This document shows, in pieces, positions 53,015 through 61,844 of a stretch of 64,000 nt of DNA. The translations under genes and the position numbers were made by a program. The DNA is from Neptunicella plasticusilytica. Its GTDB lineage: Bacteria; Pseudomonadota; Gammaproteobacteria; Enterobacterales; Alteromonadaceae. The stretch spans positions 1,054,001 to 1,118,000 of the forward strand of contig NZ_CP150481.1 in assembly GCF_047922965.1 (NCBI RefSeq). The letters are read 5' to 3'. Within the stretch, counting starts at the first letter, position 1. Each line of letters begins with the position of its first letter. The notes under the pieces were generated by a model. The model saw only the letters and a list, made by a program, of their open reading frames with translations. It had not been told where the DNA came from and did no database searches.

Positions 53015-53965
53015 TCAGGCTTTAACCCTTTTTTCAATGGCATCAAACAACTTACCTGTGATGCTAATGGGGTAGGCGGCTTCTATTTCGCGCACGCAAG
53101 TTGGACTGGTGACATTAATTTCGGTCAGTCGGTCACCAATAATATCCAGACCAACAAATAATAGTCCCTTTTCAACCAGGGTTGGCCCGATGGCTTCGGC
53201 AATTTTTCGATCCGACTCGCTGATCGGCTGTGGTCTGCCACTGCCACCTGCAGCTAGATTACCGCGATTCTCACCTTTGGTCGGCAGGCGCGCCAATGCA
53301 TATGGCATCACTTCACCGTCCACCACCAATACCCGTTTGTCGCCGTCTTTAATCTCTGGAACAAAACGCTGGAACATGGCGTAGCGTTGACCCAGCTCTG
53401 TGAGGGTTTCGATAATCACCCCGAGGTTATTACCGTCTTCCTTAACCCGAAAAATGGAGCTGCCGCCCATGCCGTCCAGCGGCTTACAGATTATATCCTG
53501 ATGTTGCTGATGGAACTCGCGGATTAACTGGCTATTGCGGGTAACCAGCGTGGGCGGAATAAACTGTGGAAACCAGGATGTAAACAGCTTTTCATTGCAA
53601 TCGCGCAAACTTTGCGCTTTGTTCACCACTAACGTACCGGCCTGCTCCGCCAGTTCAAACATTTGGGTAGCGTAGATAAATTCGTTGTCCACTGGCGGAT
53701 CTTTGCGCATTAAAATCACGTCCAGTTCGGCCAAACTTTGCCGGGTTTGCGGACCAAAATCAAACCAGTGATTGGCATCAGACTGGACACTAAGTTCACG
53801 CATGTTGGCCATGGGTTTGCCATTTTCCAGATACAAATCGCCCATTTCCATATACTGGATTTGGTAACCACGTTGCTGTGCTTCCAATAGCATGGCAAAA
53901 CTGGTGTCTTTTTTGATATTAATGGACTGGATGGGATCCATTACAATGCCGAGTTTAATTGTCAA
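53015..53965 (-). CDS. gshB: Glutathione synthetase GshB
   Basis: ATP-grasp ligase joining gamma-glutamylcysteine and glycine. The likely start is TTG at 53965: it gives MTIKLGIVMDPIQSINIKKD, aligning with the E. coli N-terminus and giving exactly 316 residues, and AGGGG lies seven bases upstream. The ATG at 53995 would add an unmatched leader. Key blocks are KPLDGMGGSSIF (ATP-binding loop) and FVGLDIIGDRLTEINVTSPT. Confidence 0.95.
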   Translation of the reverse strand: MTIKLGIVMDPIQSINIKKDTSFAMLLEAQQRGYQIQYMEMGDLYLENGKPMANMRELSVQSDANHWFDFGPQTRQSLAELDVILMRKDPPVDNEFIYATQMFELAEQAGTLVVNKAQSLRDCNEKLFTSWFPQFIPPTLVTRNSQLIREFHQQHQDIICKPLDGMGGSSIFRVKEDGNNLGVIIETLTELGQRYAMFQRFVPEIKDGDKRVLVVDGEVMPYALARLPTKGENRGNLAAGGSGRPQPISESDRKIAEAIGPTLVEKGLLFVGLDIIGDRLTEINVTSPTCVREIEAAYPISITGKLFDAIEKRVKA

Positions 53966-54070
53966 AATTAGTCCCCTGTGGACGGAAGTGATCACGACTA
54001 TAAAGTGGTGATAACTAGCAAAAAATCAAGTATCGGCAGTGAAAACGGGTTTAAGTAACTCCAATTCGGG

Positions 54071-54382
54071 TTAAATACTGCCTTCTTTTTCGACCACTAA
54101 TATTCGTGCTTCCCCGACAGGTTGCGCCACGTGTTCGGTCCCGACTGAGGCAAAGAATATGTCGCCGGTTTGCAGTAAGGTTACCTCTTCCTGTCCATCC
54201 TGTTTGTAGTGCATATTGACTTGCCCATCGAGTACCGCAAACACTTCTTCGCCATCGTTGATGTGCCATTTATAGGGTTGATCAGTCCAATGCAGACGAG
54301 TTGTAACACCATTCATATTGGCGATATCCAGCGCTTGCCAAGCTCTTTGTCCGCTAAATTCGCGACTGCGGATAATTTTCAT
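54071..54382 (-). CDS. Small cupin-domain protein
   Basis: The 103-residue single-cupin protein has WHINDGEEVFAVLDGQVNMHY (in part), which is the first cupin motif with His and Glu ligands, and LLQTGDIFFASVGTEHVAQP as the second. It starts immediately after the rsmE stop, so the two are co-transcribed. Role unknown; such proteins bind metal and may be sugar or small-ligand enzymes or sensors. Confidence 0.88.
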   Translation of the reverse strand: MKIIRSREFSGQRAWQALDIANMNGVTTRLHWTDQPYKWHINDGEEVFAVLDGQVNMHYKQDGQEEVTLLQTGDIFFASVGTEHVAQPVGEARILVVEKEGSI

Positions 54383-55111
54383 TTATAAATCTCCAAACAG
54401 ACTTTGTAGTGCAGTAATAGTCGCTAATGCGGCGGTTTCGGTGCGCAAAATGCGCGGGCCTAGCAGCACAGATTCAAAACCGTGTTCCTGAGTCTGATAG
54501 ATTTCCTGCTCGCTGAGACCGCCTTCAGGACCGATTAATAACCGGACGCCATGGCTATTTAACCTCAATTGGCTAATGCGTTTTTCGGCCTTGGGATGCA
54601 AGGTTAGACGAAACTGGTTGGTGGATTGGGTAGACCACTCGGCCAGATTCAATGGCGGGTTGAGTTTAGGCACGATATTACGACCGCTCTGTTCGCAGGC
54701 TCCAATAATAATTTTCTGCCATTGTTGATGCTTTTTGAGCCAGCGCTCGTCATTCAGTTTCACGTTGCAACGCTCGGTAATCAGTGGGGTAATTTCTGTT
54801 ACCCCTAATTCGACCGATTTTTGCAACACAAAATCCATTCTGTCACCTTTGGAGATACCTTGTCCCAGATGGATACTCAGGGGGGACTCCAGACTTAGGC
54901 TGATTTTTGCATCAATACGGGCTAATACCTTGCGTTTGCCTATCTCGACAAGTTCAGCCGGATAGTCATTGCCATCACCATTAAACAGGACTAACGGATG
55001 TCCGCTTTTAAGTCGTAACACATTGGCTAAATGATTGGTGGCCTCGCTACTGAGTTCAATTTCGCTGTCCACGCTGAGCAGATCCGGATGGTAAATTCTG
55101 GGAATTCGCAA
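54383..55111 (-). CDS. rsmE: 16S rRNA m3U1498 methyltransferase RsmE
   Basis: SPOUT-family SAM methyltransferase of 242 residues that modifies U1498 of 16S rRNA. It has the N-terminal PUA-like region (MRIPRIYHPDLL) and the knotted C-terminal site LLIGPEGGLSEQEI and VLLGPRILRTETAALATI. Length matches E. coli (243). It lies in the metK-side housekeeping cluster with gshB, yqgE and ruvX. Confidence 0.95.
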   Translation of the reverse strand: MRIPRIYHPDLLSVDSEIELSSEATNHLANVLRLKSGHPLVLFNGDGNDYPAELVEIGKRKVLARIDAKISLSLESPLSIHLGQGISKGDRMDFVLQKSVELGVTEITPLITERCNVKLNDERWLKKHQQWQKIIIGACEQSGRNIVPKLNPPLNLAEWSTQSTNQFRLTLHPKAEKRISQLRLNSHGVRLLIGPEGGLSEQEIYQTQEHGFESVLLGPRILRTETAALATITALQSLFGDL

Positions 55112-55152
55112 TTTGAAAACACCGCTTACAATATTGGTTGGCGCTTATGGTA

Positions 55153-55196
55153 TCAGCCCGATAGAGTATGGCAAAACTATCTTACTATCGGGCTGA
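55153..55196. promoter_or_regulatory. 12-base-arm inverted repeat just before the ABC ATPase start
   Basis: TCAGCCCGATAG (55153-55164) and CTATCGGGCTGA (55185-55196) are exact reverse complements separated by 20 bases, ending four bases before the ATG. It lies in the divergent rsmE/ABC promoter region. Could be an operator or an mRNA hairpin masking the start. Confidence 0.6.
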
Positions 55197-55200
55197 ATGA

Positions 55201-56115
55201 ATGCAGGCACAACCAACCACACAACCCATGATCCAGGTCAGCGAACTGAGCAAAGGCTTTAAGGGGATTAAAGCAGTTGATGGGATCAGTTTTAGCGTAC
55301 CTGCGGGTATCTGTTTTGGCTTATTGGGCCCAAACGGTGCGGGTAAAACCACTACAATCGAGATGATGGAGGGAATTTCCAAACCTGATGGCGGTGAAAT
55401 TCGCTATTACGGTGAACCGATGAATAGGGAGATGAATCAGAAAATCGGGATCCAGTTCCAGAACACCGCCTTGCAGGATTTTTTAACCAGTCGCGAATGT
55501 CTGACCCTGTTCCGCAGCTTTTATCAGCATAATCTCAGTGAAGACGAGTTGATGGATTTATGTGATTTACATGACTTTGCTCATCAGGATCACCGAAAGC
55601 TGTCGGGGGGCCAAAAACAGCGTTTGTTATTGGCGCTGGCGCTGGTAAATGATCCGGATATTCTGTTTTTGGATGAACCGACTACGGGGCTGGATCCCCA
55701 TGCCAGACGTAACTTCTGGGATTTAATCAATAAAATAAAACAGCAGGGTAAAACCATTGTGTTGACCACCCATTATATGGATGAAGCAGAACAGCTGTGT
55801 GACGACATCGCGATTATGGACAAGGGCAAGATTATCGCCCGTGGTGCCCCAAAGGCTTTGTTGAGCGAGCATTTTAAAGGAGTGTTGATCCGTTTGCCGC
55901 AACAGGAGTTGCCATCCGCGGTACTGGAACAGTGTCAACCCAGACTGGAACAGGGACATTATTTTATCAATACCGACCATGTGGAACGAACACTCAAACT
56001 ACTGGTTGAACAATCGGTGATACTGGAGGGGTTACATGTAAAGTCGGCCAATCTGGATGACTTATTTTTGAAACTGACAGGCCATGGTTTGCAAACGGAA
56101 GGAGAGGCAGTATGA
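55201..56115 (+). CDS. ABC transporter ATP-binding protein (ABC-2 type exporter)
   Basis: The 304-residue ATPase has Walker A LLGPNGAGKTTTIEMM, Q-loop IQFQNTALQ, signature LSGGQKQRLLLAL, Walker B ILFLDEPTTGLDP and H-loop LTTHYMDEAEQL. The CcmA/drug-exporter-like arrangement with the overlapping permease gene points to export of a lipid, drug or polymer. ATG at 55201 lacks a clear RBS; ATG at 55228 is an alternative. Confidence 0.93.
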   Translation: MQAQPTTQPMIQVSELSKGFKGIKAVDGISFSVPAGICFGLLGPNGAGKTTTIEMMEGISKPDGGEIRYYGEPMNREMNQKIGIQFQNTALQDFLTSRECLTLFRSFYQHNLSEDELMDLCDLHDFAHQDHRKLSGGQKQRLLLALALVNDPDILFLDEPTTGLDPHARRNFWDLINKIKQQGKTIVLTTHYMDEAEQLCDDIAIMDKGKIIARGAPKALLSEHFKGVLIRLPQQELPSAVLEQCQPRLEQGHYFINTDHVERTLKLLVEQSVILEGLHVKSANLDDLFLKLTGHGLQTEGEAV

Positions 56116-57116
56116 CTAAGCGTTTTTGGGCCATATTTAAAGCCCGCAATCTGGAGTTTTTCCGGGATCGGTCGTCACTCGGCTGGAACTTGTTTTTCCC
56201 GTTATTGCTGGTGGTTGGTTTTGCCTTTATTTTTAGCGGTGACGGCAGGGCCGAATATAAAATCGGACTTTTGGGTGACAAGCCCGCGCAAAGCCGTTTT
56301 TTTGAACTTGAGCATGTGCAATATGTGGATTATCAGGATAGCGAATTAGCCCAGCGCAAATTGCAACAACACAGTCTGGATTTGCTGGTAGAACCCGCCA
56401 GTCAAACCTATTGGGTCAATAAGAGTTCACCTAAAGGCTATTTTGCTGAGCAACTGCTGATTGGGGACTTGCCGGATTATCATCGCGAAGTGCTGGATGG
56501 CCGGGAAATCCGCTATCTGGATTGGGTACTTCCCGGAATTTTGGGCATGAACATGATGTTCAGTTGTCTGTTTGGGGTGGGCTACGTGATTGTGCGTTAT
56601 CGCAAGGCATCGGTATTAAAGCGTCTAAAAGCCACGCCGTTACATGCTGCCGAATTCTTAACCGCACAGGTATTGTCGCGCCTGTTTATTGTGCTGGTGA
56701 TTTCTGGTGGGGTGTTTGTCGCTTGTGACTGGATGTTTGATTTTTATATGCTGGGCAGTTATCTGGATTTACTGCTGGTTGCTGCTTTGGGGGCGACGGC
56801 GATGATTGCGTTGGGATTGCTGATGGCATCGCGCAGCCACAGCGAGGAACTGACCGGAGGCTTGCTGAATCTGGTCAGTTGGCCAATGATGATGTTGTCC
56901 GGTGTGTGGTTTTCCCTTGAAGGTGCGCCCGCGGCGATGCAAACCGTTGCCCAGTTTTTACCCCTCACCCAGTTGGTGGACGCAGCTCGTGCGATTATGA
57001 CTGACGGCGCGACGTTGGTCGACGTACAACAGCAAATCTGGATCATGTTGGCGATGATATTGTTGTTTTTAGGATTAGGTGCGTGGTTGTTTAGATGGGA
57101 AGGTGATGGCCGCTGA
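56112..57116 (+). CDS. ABC-2 type transporter permease
   Basis: The 334-residue protein has one N-terminal membrane helix (LFFPLLLVVGFAFIF), a periplasmic domain, and about five helices from residue 140 onward, the usual ABC-2 permease layout. The ATG overlaps the ATPase stop as ATGA, so the pair forms one exporter. Substrate unknown. Confidence 0.92.
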   Translation: MTKRFWAIFKARNLEFFRDRSSLGWNLFFPLLLVVGFAFIFSGDGRAEYKIGLLGDKPAQSRFFELEHVQYVDYQDSELAQRKLQQHSLDLLVEPASQTYWVNKSSPKGYFAEQLLIGDLPDYHREVLDGREIRYLDWVLPGILGMNMMFSCLFGVGYVIVRYRKASVLKRLKATPLHAAEFLTAQVLSRLFIVLVISGGVFVACDWMFDFYMLGSYLDLLLVAALGATAMIALGLLMASRSHSEELTGGLLNLVSWPMMMLSGVWFSLEGAPAAMQTVAQFLPLTQLVDAARAIMTDGATLVDVQQQIWIMLAMILLFLGLGAWLFRWEGDGR

Positions 57117-57245
57117 TGGTAAGCGGTGGTGCACGTTTATCGTCACCCCGGCAGTTGTTTGAGCCGGAACGGGATCCAGTAACTTAGGTGTAAAATCTAA
57201 AGTAAGTCATTAAATCAACCATTGTTGTCGCGCTGGCGACGGCAG

Positions 57246-57277
57246 CCAAAGGGGAATAAATGACGATTCCCCTTTGG
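57246..57277. terminator. Stem-loop CCAAAGGGGAAT / ATTCCCCTTTGG
   Basis: Perfect 12-base arms with an 8-base loop, about 130 bases after the ABC permease. There is no T-run. It could be a terminator-like end or another repeat unit. Confidence 0.5.
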
Positions 57278-57289
57278 AATCCCGCGTCA

Positions 57290-57431
57290 CCCTTGCAGTA
57301 ACAACACAAAAAACTTGTTCAGGCACCGATAACGCGCTAAATCCACATCCCTTCAGTTAACGCTTTCTCGACATCCTTGTCTCGAATATCGGTACGCTAA
57401 TCTGAACAAGTTTTTTGTTTACTGCAAAGGG
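57290..57431. mobile_element. MITE-like element of about 142 bases with long terminal inverted repeats
   Basis: The left end CCCTTGCAGTAA-CAAC-ACAAAAAACTTGTTCAG mirrors the right end, which read inverted gives CCCTTTGCAGTAAACAAAAAACTTGTTCAG. Apart from a 4-base insert and one extra base the arms match for about 29 bases. The centre has a second, weaker dyad (CACCGATA / TATCGGT). It codes for nothing. Size and structure fit a miniature inverted-repeat element, though no target-site duplication was clear. Confidence 0.7.
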
Positions 57432-57504
57432 AAAGTAAAACCAAATCCGTTCGTACTTATCTAAAATGTTGTCTTCCTACAGGCTTCGTCATTCCTGTTG
57501 TTTT

Positions 57505-57597
57505 CGTCACCCCGGTAGTGTTTTTAGCCGGGGGCCGGTGTTGATATGGTTGATAACTTCATTATGAATTCCGGCTAAAAACACTACCGGAATGACG
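57505..57597. repeat. Inverted repeat with perfect 20-base arms
   Basis: CCGGTAGTGTTTTTAGCCGG at 57512-57531 is the exact reverse complement of 57571-57590, flanked by CGTCAC and ATGACG. A degenerate third unit lies at 57141-57168. This looks like a REP-type or dispersed palindromic repeat. Confidence 0.8.
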
Positions 57598-57754
57598 GCG
57601 TTTTATATCGCAGGGATGACAGGGTTGAAACAACGAGGGATGACGATAATTAGGTTTTGTTTTTAGCTCGTCGCTCGAAGCTTAATTTACTTTCTTTCTC
57701 TGTGAACCCTGCGTCTCTGTGGTCAATATAGCTTTTTGCCCTAGCTTATTTTAT

Positions 57755-58567
57755 CTATCCCTTAGTGCAATTAGGATGTTGTTGTGAACTGCTCTGCAAC
57801 GCTTTGGCCTGTGACATATGTTGTTGTAGATCTTTGATTCGACTCTGTGGAGACGGGTGCGTGGACAACAATTCAGGTTGGCGTTGTCCATAGCTGGCTT
57901 TTTCCATATTTTGCCACAAATTAACCGATTGTTCGGGATCAAAACCGGCTTTGGCCATCAGATCCAGTCCGATTATATCCGCTTCTGATTCATGGGTACG
58001 ACTAAAAGGTAATTGTATGCCAACTTGTGTACCAAAGCCTAAAGCCGCCATTATGCCCGCGTTGTAGGCGACTTTATTCGCTTTTAACAATTGGTCGGTT
58101 GCTTCCATACCGATGCCAATCAAGGTGCTATTGGACATTCTTTCGTTACTGTGTCCGGCGATGACATGGCCGACCTCATGGCCGATAACTGCTGCCAGCT
58201 GATGCTGATTTTCGGTAACATTAAGCAAGCCGGTGTATACGCCTATTTTGCCCCCGGGCAGGGCAAAGGCATTGACTTGTTCATCATCAAAAACCACCAC
58301 TTCCCACTTACCGCTGTATACGGAGTCGGGCACCTGCTGGGCAACCAGTCCGGCCACGCATTGGACAAATTTATTTTCTACTTTAGCGGTGGAGACTTTT
58401 TGCTCGTCCTTCATGCTGTCAAATGCCTGAATTCCCATTTCGTTCATTTGGTCGGCGGGATACAGCTTCAATTGCCTGCGGCCGGTGGGCGATGTGGTGC
58501 AGGCACAAAGGATCAGAAAACTGCTGAATATAAGTAGTAAAGTTTTGTTTTTCATAAAATATTTCAT
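57755..58567 (-). CDS. Periplasmic M48-family metalloprotease lipoprotein
   Basis: About 270 residues, similar in type to E. coli LoiP/YcaL. A lipoprotein signal with lipobox LILC-A precedes CTTSPTGRRQ. The zinc motif is HEVGH in VIGHEVGHVIAGH, with the third ligand Glu in the later HESEADIIGLDLM. Expected in membrane-protein quality control. The ATG at 58567 has AGG nine bases upstream; 58573 and 58555 are also possible. In E. coli loiP lies next to tktA, so the neighbourhood is conserved. Confidence 0.92.
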   Translation of the reverse strand: MKYFMKNKTLLLIFSSFLILCACTTSPTGRRQLKLYPADQMNEMGIQAFDSMKDEQKVSTAKVENKFVQCVAGLVAQQVPDSVYSGKWEVVVFDDEQVNAFALPGGKIGVYTGLLNVTENQHQLAAVIGHEVGHVIAGHSNERMSNSTLIGIGMEATDQLLKANKVAYNAGIMAALGFGTQVGIQLPFSRTHESEADIIGLDLMAKAGFDPEQSVNLWQNMEKASYGQRQPELLSTHPSPQSRIKDLQQHMSQAKALQSSSQQHPNCTKG

Positions 58568-58724
58568 TTTCATAAGCCTGTCATTATTGTGTCGTATGCA
58601 ATGCATTACCGCCACTGGAAAATCGTGTGAAGCGATATTTTTTATTCTAAGCTATGTATAAAGTAATGTGTATGGAAGGAAAAAAACAGCCAATGAGATT
58701 AATGACGTTGGTCGTCGATTTTAA

Positions 58725-60323
58725 ATGCAATTAACTAGTCTCAACATCATCATTATTTCCGAGTCCTTATCCCGTCGCCAGCAAATCGCCCGACAACTTT
58801 ATGCCTATGGCGTGACTAAAGTGACCGACACGGACCAAGTGTCACCGTTATTCGAGCCAGGCAAAACCGAATACGATGTGATTGTGCTGGATAGGCAGCT
58901 CTCCAACTGGCAAACCCGAGCCGAACTTGTTCGCTATCTTACCTATGCTCGTCTGGTTCCAGCATGGTGTACCTTTGTTCTGGTATGCGATGACAGTCTG
59001 AAAGAGCAGGGCATGTTGCCGTTCAGGCATATTGATAGCCAGACAATTACATCCGAGTTGACTACCAGCAACCTGATGCCGTCGCTGGTTTTTGCCAGTA
59101 AAGGGATCACTGAGCTAAGGTCGTTAATTAACATCGTGGAGTCAGCACAGCAACGTCAGGTACTGGAAAGTTTAAAACAGGCCAGAACGCGCCAGTTACC
59201 TGTCGAGATTCAATCGAGCCTTGAAATCATCGTTATTCGTACCTTGTTCTTAAATGGTCATAGCCATTTTGCCTTTAAGCAGGCCGAAAAAATTCGGGAC
59301 CCCAAATTGCGTCATAGCGCCAAATTACTGATGAGCTTTTTGATGGGAGATAAGCTGCTTTTTAGTCAATGTATGCAACATGCGGATTCAACACCCGGAC
59401 TGGAACCTAAAATATTGTATTACAAGGCCATGATGTGTGTTCAGCAAAAGAACTATCGGGGTGCCAAAAACTGCTGCCAACAAATGCCTGAATGGGCTAA
59501 ATCTGCCAGTCTCAGTCAAACCTTGGTATTACTGGAATTGATGATTGAAGGTTTTGATCAGGCGATGGATTATTTGCAACAGCAGCGCTCCGATGGACAA
59601 GAGCTGGAACCGGCTCATCATCTCTTGCAGTTTAGCGGATTTATGTTGTTGGTACTGAGCTTGATGAAAGGGCGAAAAGCGTCCAGAACTCAAGCGATTG
59701 AACGTTTCGCATTGGCCGAATTTATTGGTTTTAATACGCTGCAAAATAGCCCGGATCAACTCGGCACATTGACCCCCTATCTACATTTGCTGGCGCATAT
59801 ATTACTGGAACAACAGTCGTCTAAACAGTTGCATCAGGAACTGCAAAGTCTAGTGGCAAAAACAGAGCCGTTTAACGCGCTCAAATGGCTGCTATTGGCC
59901 GCCAGTGCTGTTGGTTTAAAGCAGTATCAACAGGCCCTTGATTTGCTGGTTAAAGTGGATGCGGCTTTGAGTCCAATGGAACCCTGTGCCGAACTGGTTT
60001 TTTATGAAGTGGTTTGGCAGATATTGTTTGATCTGGTCGTTGACGCTGAAAATACTACGCTAACGGCGATAAATATTGGTGCCGAATTAAAAAAACAGGG
60101 GGTCAACTATCGTGCTTTGAAACGTCTGTATTCCGCCAGACAGCTTGAACCGTCGAATGTGCGCTGTAATTTATTGTTACTGGAGCTGATGAAACGTTTG
60201 TCTCTTGTTCAATATTCCGAGTTGCATCAAGACACTGTTCAGGCGGCGCTGGAATCATCCCGCCTGAGTGATAGCCAAGGTCAACAGTTGGATAAAATAT
60301 CAGAGATTGAACCCGCCTCCTGA
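58725..60323 (+). CDS. Receiver-like domain plus TPR protein, function unknown
   Basis: The 532-residue protein starts with a CheY-like fold (LNIIIISESLSRRQQIARQL) whose phosphoacceptor Asp is probably Asp56 in DVIVLDRQLSNW. The rest of the protein is helical and TPR-like (for example ILYYKAMMCVQQKNYRGAKN, LLLAASAVGLKQYQQALDLL), with no DNA-binding or enzymatic output visible. It could be a phosphorylation-controlled scaffold. It stands alone between the M48 protease and metK; no kinase is nearby. Confidence 0.8.
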   Translation: MQLTSLNIIIISESLSRRQQIARQLYAYGVTKVTDTDQVSPLFEPGKTEYDVIVLDRQLSNWQTRAELVRYLTYARLVPAWCTFVLVCDDSLKEQGMLPFRHIDSQTITSELTTSNLMPSLVFASKGITELRSLINIVESAQQRQVLESLKQARTRQLPVEIQSSLEIIVIRTLFLNGHSHFAFKQAEKIRDPKLRHSAKLLMSFLMGDKLLFSQCMQHADSTPGLEPKILYYKAMMCVQQKNYRGAKNCCQQMPEWAKSASLSQTLVLLELMIEGFDQAMDYLQQQRSDGQELEPAHHLLQFSGFMLLVLSLMKGRKASRTQAIERFALAEFIGFNTLQNSPDQLGTLTPYLHLLAHILLEQQSSKQLHQELQSLVAKTEPFNALKWLLLAASAVGLKQYQQALDLLVKVDAALSPMEPCAELVFYEVVWQILFDLVVDAENTTLTAINIGAELKKQGVNYRALKRLYSARQLEPSNVRCNLLLLELMKRLSLVQYSELHQDTVQAALESSRLSDSQGQQLDKISEIEPAS

Positions 60324-60353
60324 CACTAGCAAGAGACGGTTCTGTTCAATTTG

Positions 60354-61505
60354 TTAAACTCCTGCGTCTGTGCGCAGTGTGTCGGCTTTATCGGTGGCTT
60401 CCCAGGGGAATTCATTACGTCCAAAATGACCGTAAGCCGCGGTTGCCTTATAAATTGGGCGCTCCAGCTCCAGCATTTTAAGCAAACCAAATGGACGTAA
60501 ATCAAAATGCTCGCGTACCAGTGCAACCAGGGTTTTATTATCCACCTTGCCGGTGCCGAAGGTATCTACACTGATTGAAGTGGGCTCTGCTACACCAATG
60601 GCATAGGACACCTGAATTTCACAACGTTCGGCTAATCCGGCTGCCACTATATTTTTAGCTACATAGCGACCAGCATAGGCGGCAGAGCGATCCACTTTGG
60701 AGGGATCTTTGCCCGAGAACGCACCACCACCGTGGCGAGCCATTCCACCGTAGGTATCGACAATAATTTTACGCCCGGTTAAACCACAATCTCCCATAGG
60801 GCCACCAATCACAAAACGGCCGGTGGGATTGATAAAAAACTGGGTATCGCGCGTTAACCATTCTGCCGGTAGCACCGGTTTGATGATTTCTTCCATTACC
60901 GCTTCGCGCAAATCTTTGGTGCTGATAGATTCGCTATGTTGGGTCGACAGGACGACAGCATCGATACTGACAGGTTTATTGTTTTCATAGGCAAAGGTGA
61001 CCTGACTTTTAGCATCAGGGCGTAACCAGGGCAAGGTACCGTTTTTTCGAACTTCGGCCTGGCGTTTAACCAATAAATGGGAATAGGTAATAGGAGCGGG
61101 CATTAATACGTCAGTTTCATTACTGGCATAACCAAACATTAAACCCTGATCACCGGCGCCCTGATCTTCAGGACGTGAACGATCGACACCCTGATTAATA
61201 TCCGGAGATTGTTTACCTATGGCATTAAGTACCGCACAGGAATCGGCATCAAAGCCCATATCGGAGTGGGTATAACCTATTTCGCGCACGGTGTTGCGGG
61301 TTAATTCTTCAATATCTACCCAGGCAGTGGTATTAATTTCACCACCAACTAGCACCATACCGGTTTTTACAAAAGACTCACAGGCTACACGAGCCTTGGG
61401 ATCCTGTTCCAGAATGGCATCTAGTACGGCGTCAGAGATCTGATCGGCGATTTTATCAGGATGGCCTTCGGATACAGATTCGGAAGTGAATAGTTGTTTC
61501 GCCAT
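60354..61505 (-). CDS. metK: S-adenosylmethionine synthase MetK
   Basis: Makes SAM from methionine and ATP; the 383-residue length is normal (E. coli 384). The family signatures are SESVSEGHPDKIADQISDA (ATP/metal site), GAGDQGLMFGYA and GGGAFSGKDPSKVDRSAAY. The upstream region holds MetJ-like boxes. SAM is also the methyl donor of the borosin-like enzyme, but the genes are far apart. Confidence 0.97.
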   Translation of the reverse strand: MAKQLFTSESVSEGHPDKIADQISDAVLDAILEQDPKARVACESFVKTGMVLVGGEINTTAWVDIEELTRNTVREIGYTHSDMGFDADSCAVLNAIGKQSPDINQGVDRSRPEDQGAGDQGLMFGYASNETDVLMPAPITYSHLLVKRQAEVRKNGTLPWLRPDAKSQVTFAYENNKPVSIDAVVLSTQHSESISTKDLREAVMEEIIKPVLPAEWLTRDTQFFINPTGRFVIGGPMGDCGLTGRKIIVDTYGGMARHGGGAFSGKDPSKVDRSAAYAGRYVAKNIVAAGLAERCEIQVSYAIGVAEPTSISVDTFGTGKVDNKTLVALVREHFDLRPFGLLKMLELERPIYKATAAYGHFGRNEFPWEATDKADTLRTDAGV

Positions 61506-61557
61506 ACTGGGCTCCTTAAATACATTTTTGTCTATGGGACATAATCAGGGCGTATTC

Positions 61558-61609
61558 TAGCGTCTAGAAATCAAATTACCAGCATTTACATCTAGACGTC
61601 TAAATGTCC
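61558..61609 (-). promoter_or_regulatory. Met-box cluster (MetJ operator candidates) upstream of metK
   Basis: AGACGTCT at 61594-61601 is the exact met-box consensus, flanked in 8-base register by TTACATCT (61586-61593) and AAATGTCC (61602-61609). A further TAGCGTCT lies at 61558-61565. MetJ with SAM binds such tandem boxes to repress methionine genes in gammaproteobacteria. Confidence 0.85.
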
Positions 61610-61844
61610 ATTTGTTAAGTTATCGTTCCAATTTGAAATAACTTGAATATTCGATATTTGCCACTAACTTTGCTTTGCACATAATTCATACACCAAAGAT
61701 CAGCAGCCACTAGTTGTAAATATTTTTTTATATATTCTTATGTTATTTCACTAGCCGTTGCAGTTACTTGATAGCTGAGCCAGAATGGCAGCCCAATTAT
61801 GACAGGGCCGCTAAGTGGCTAACGAGAAAATTACAGGAGATGCT

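Larger units (their letters stand above)
57117..57754. other. Gene-free repeat-rich region
   Basis: About 640 bases between convergent genes with no convincing coding frame. It holds a hairpin at 57246-57277, a MITE-like element at 57290-57431, a 20-base inverted repeat at 57512-57590, a divergent copy of that repeat unit near 57141-57168 and several GGGATGAC words (57613, 57638). It looks like a landing place for small non-coding repeats. Confidence 0.75.
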
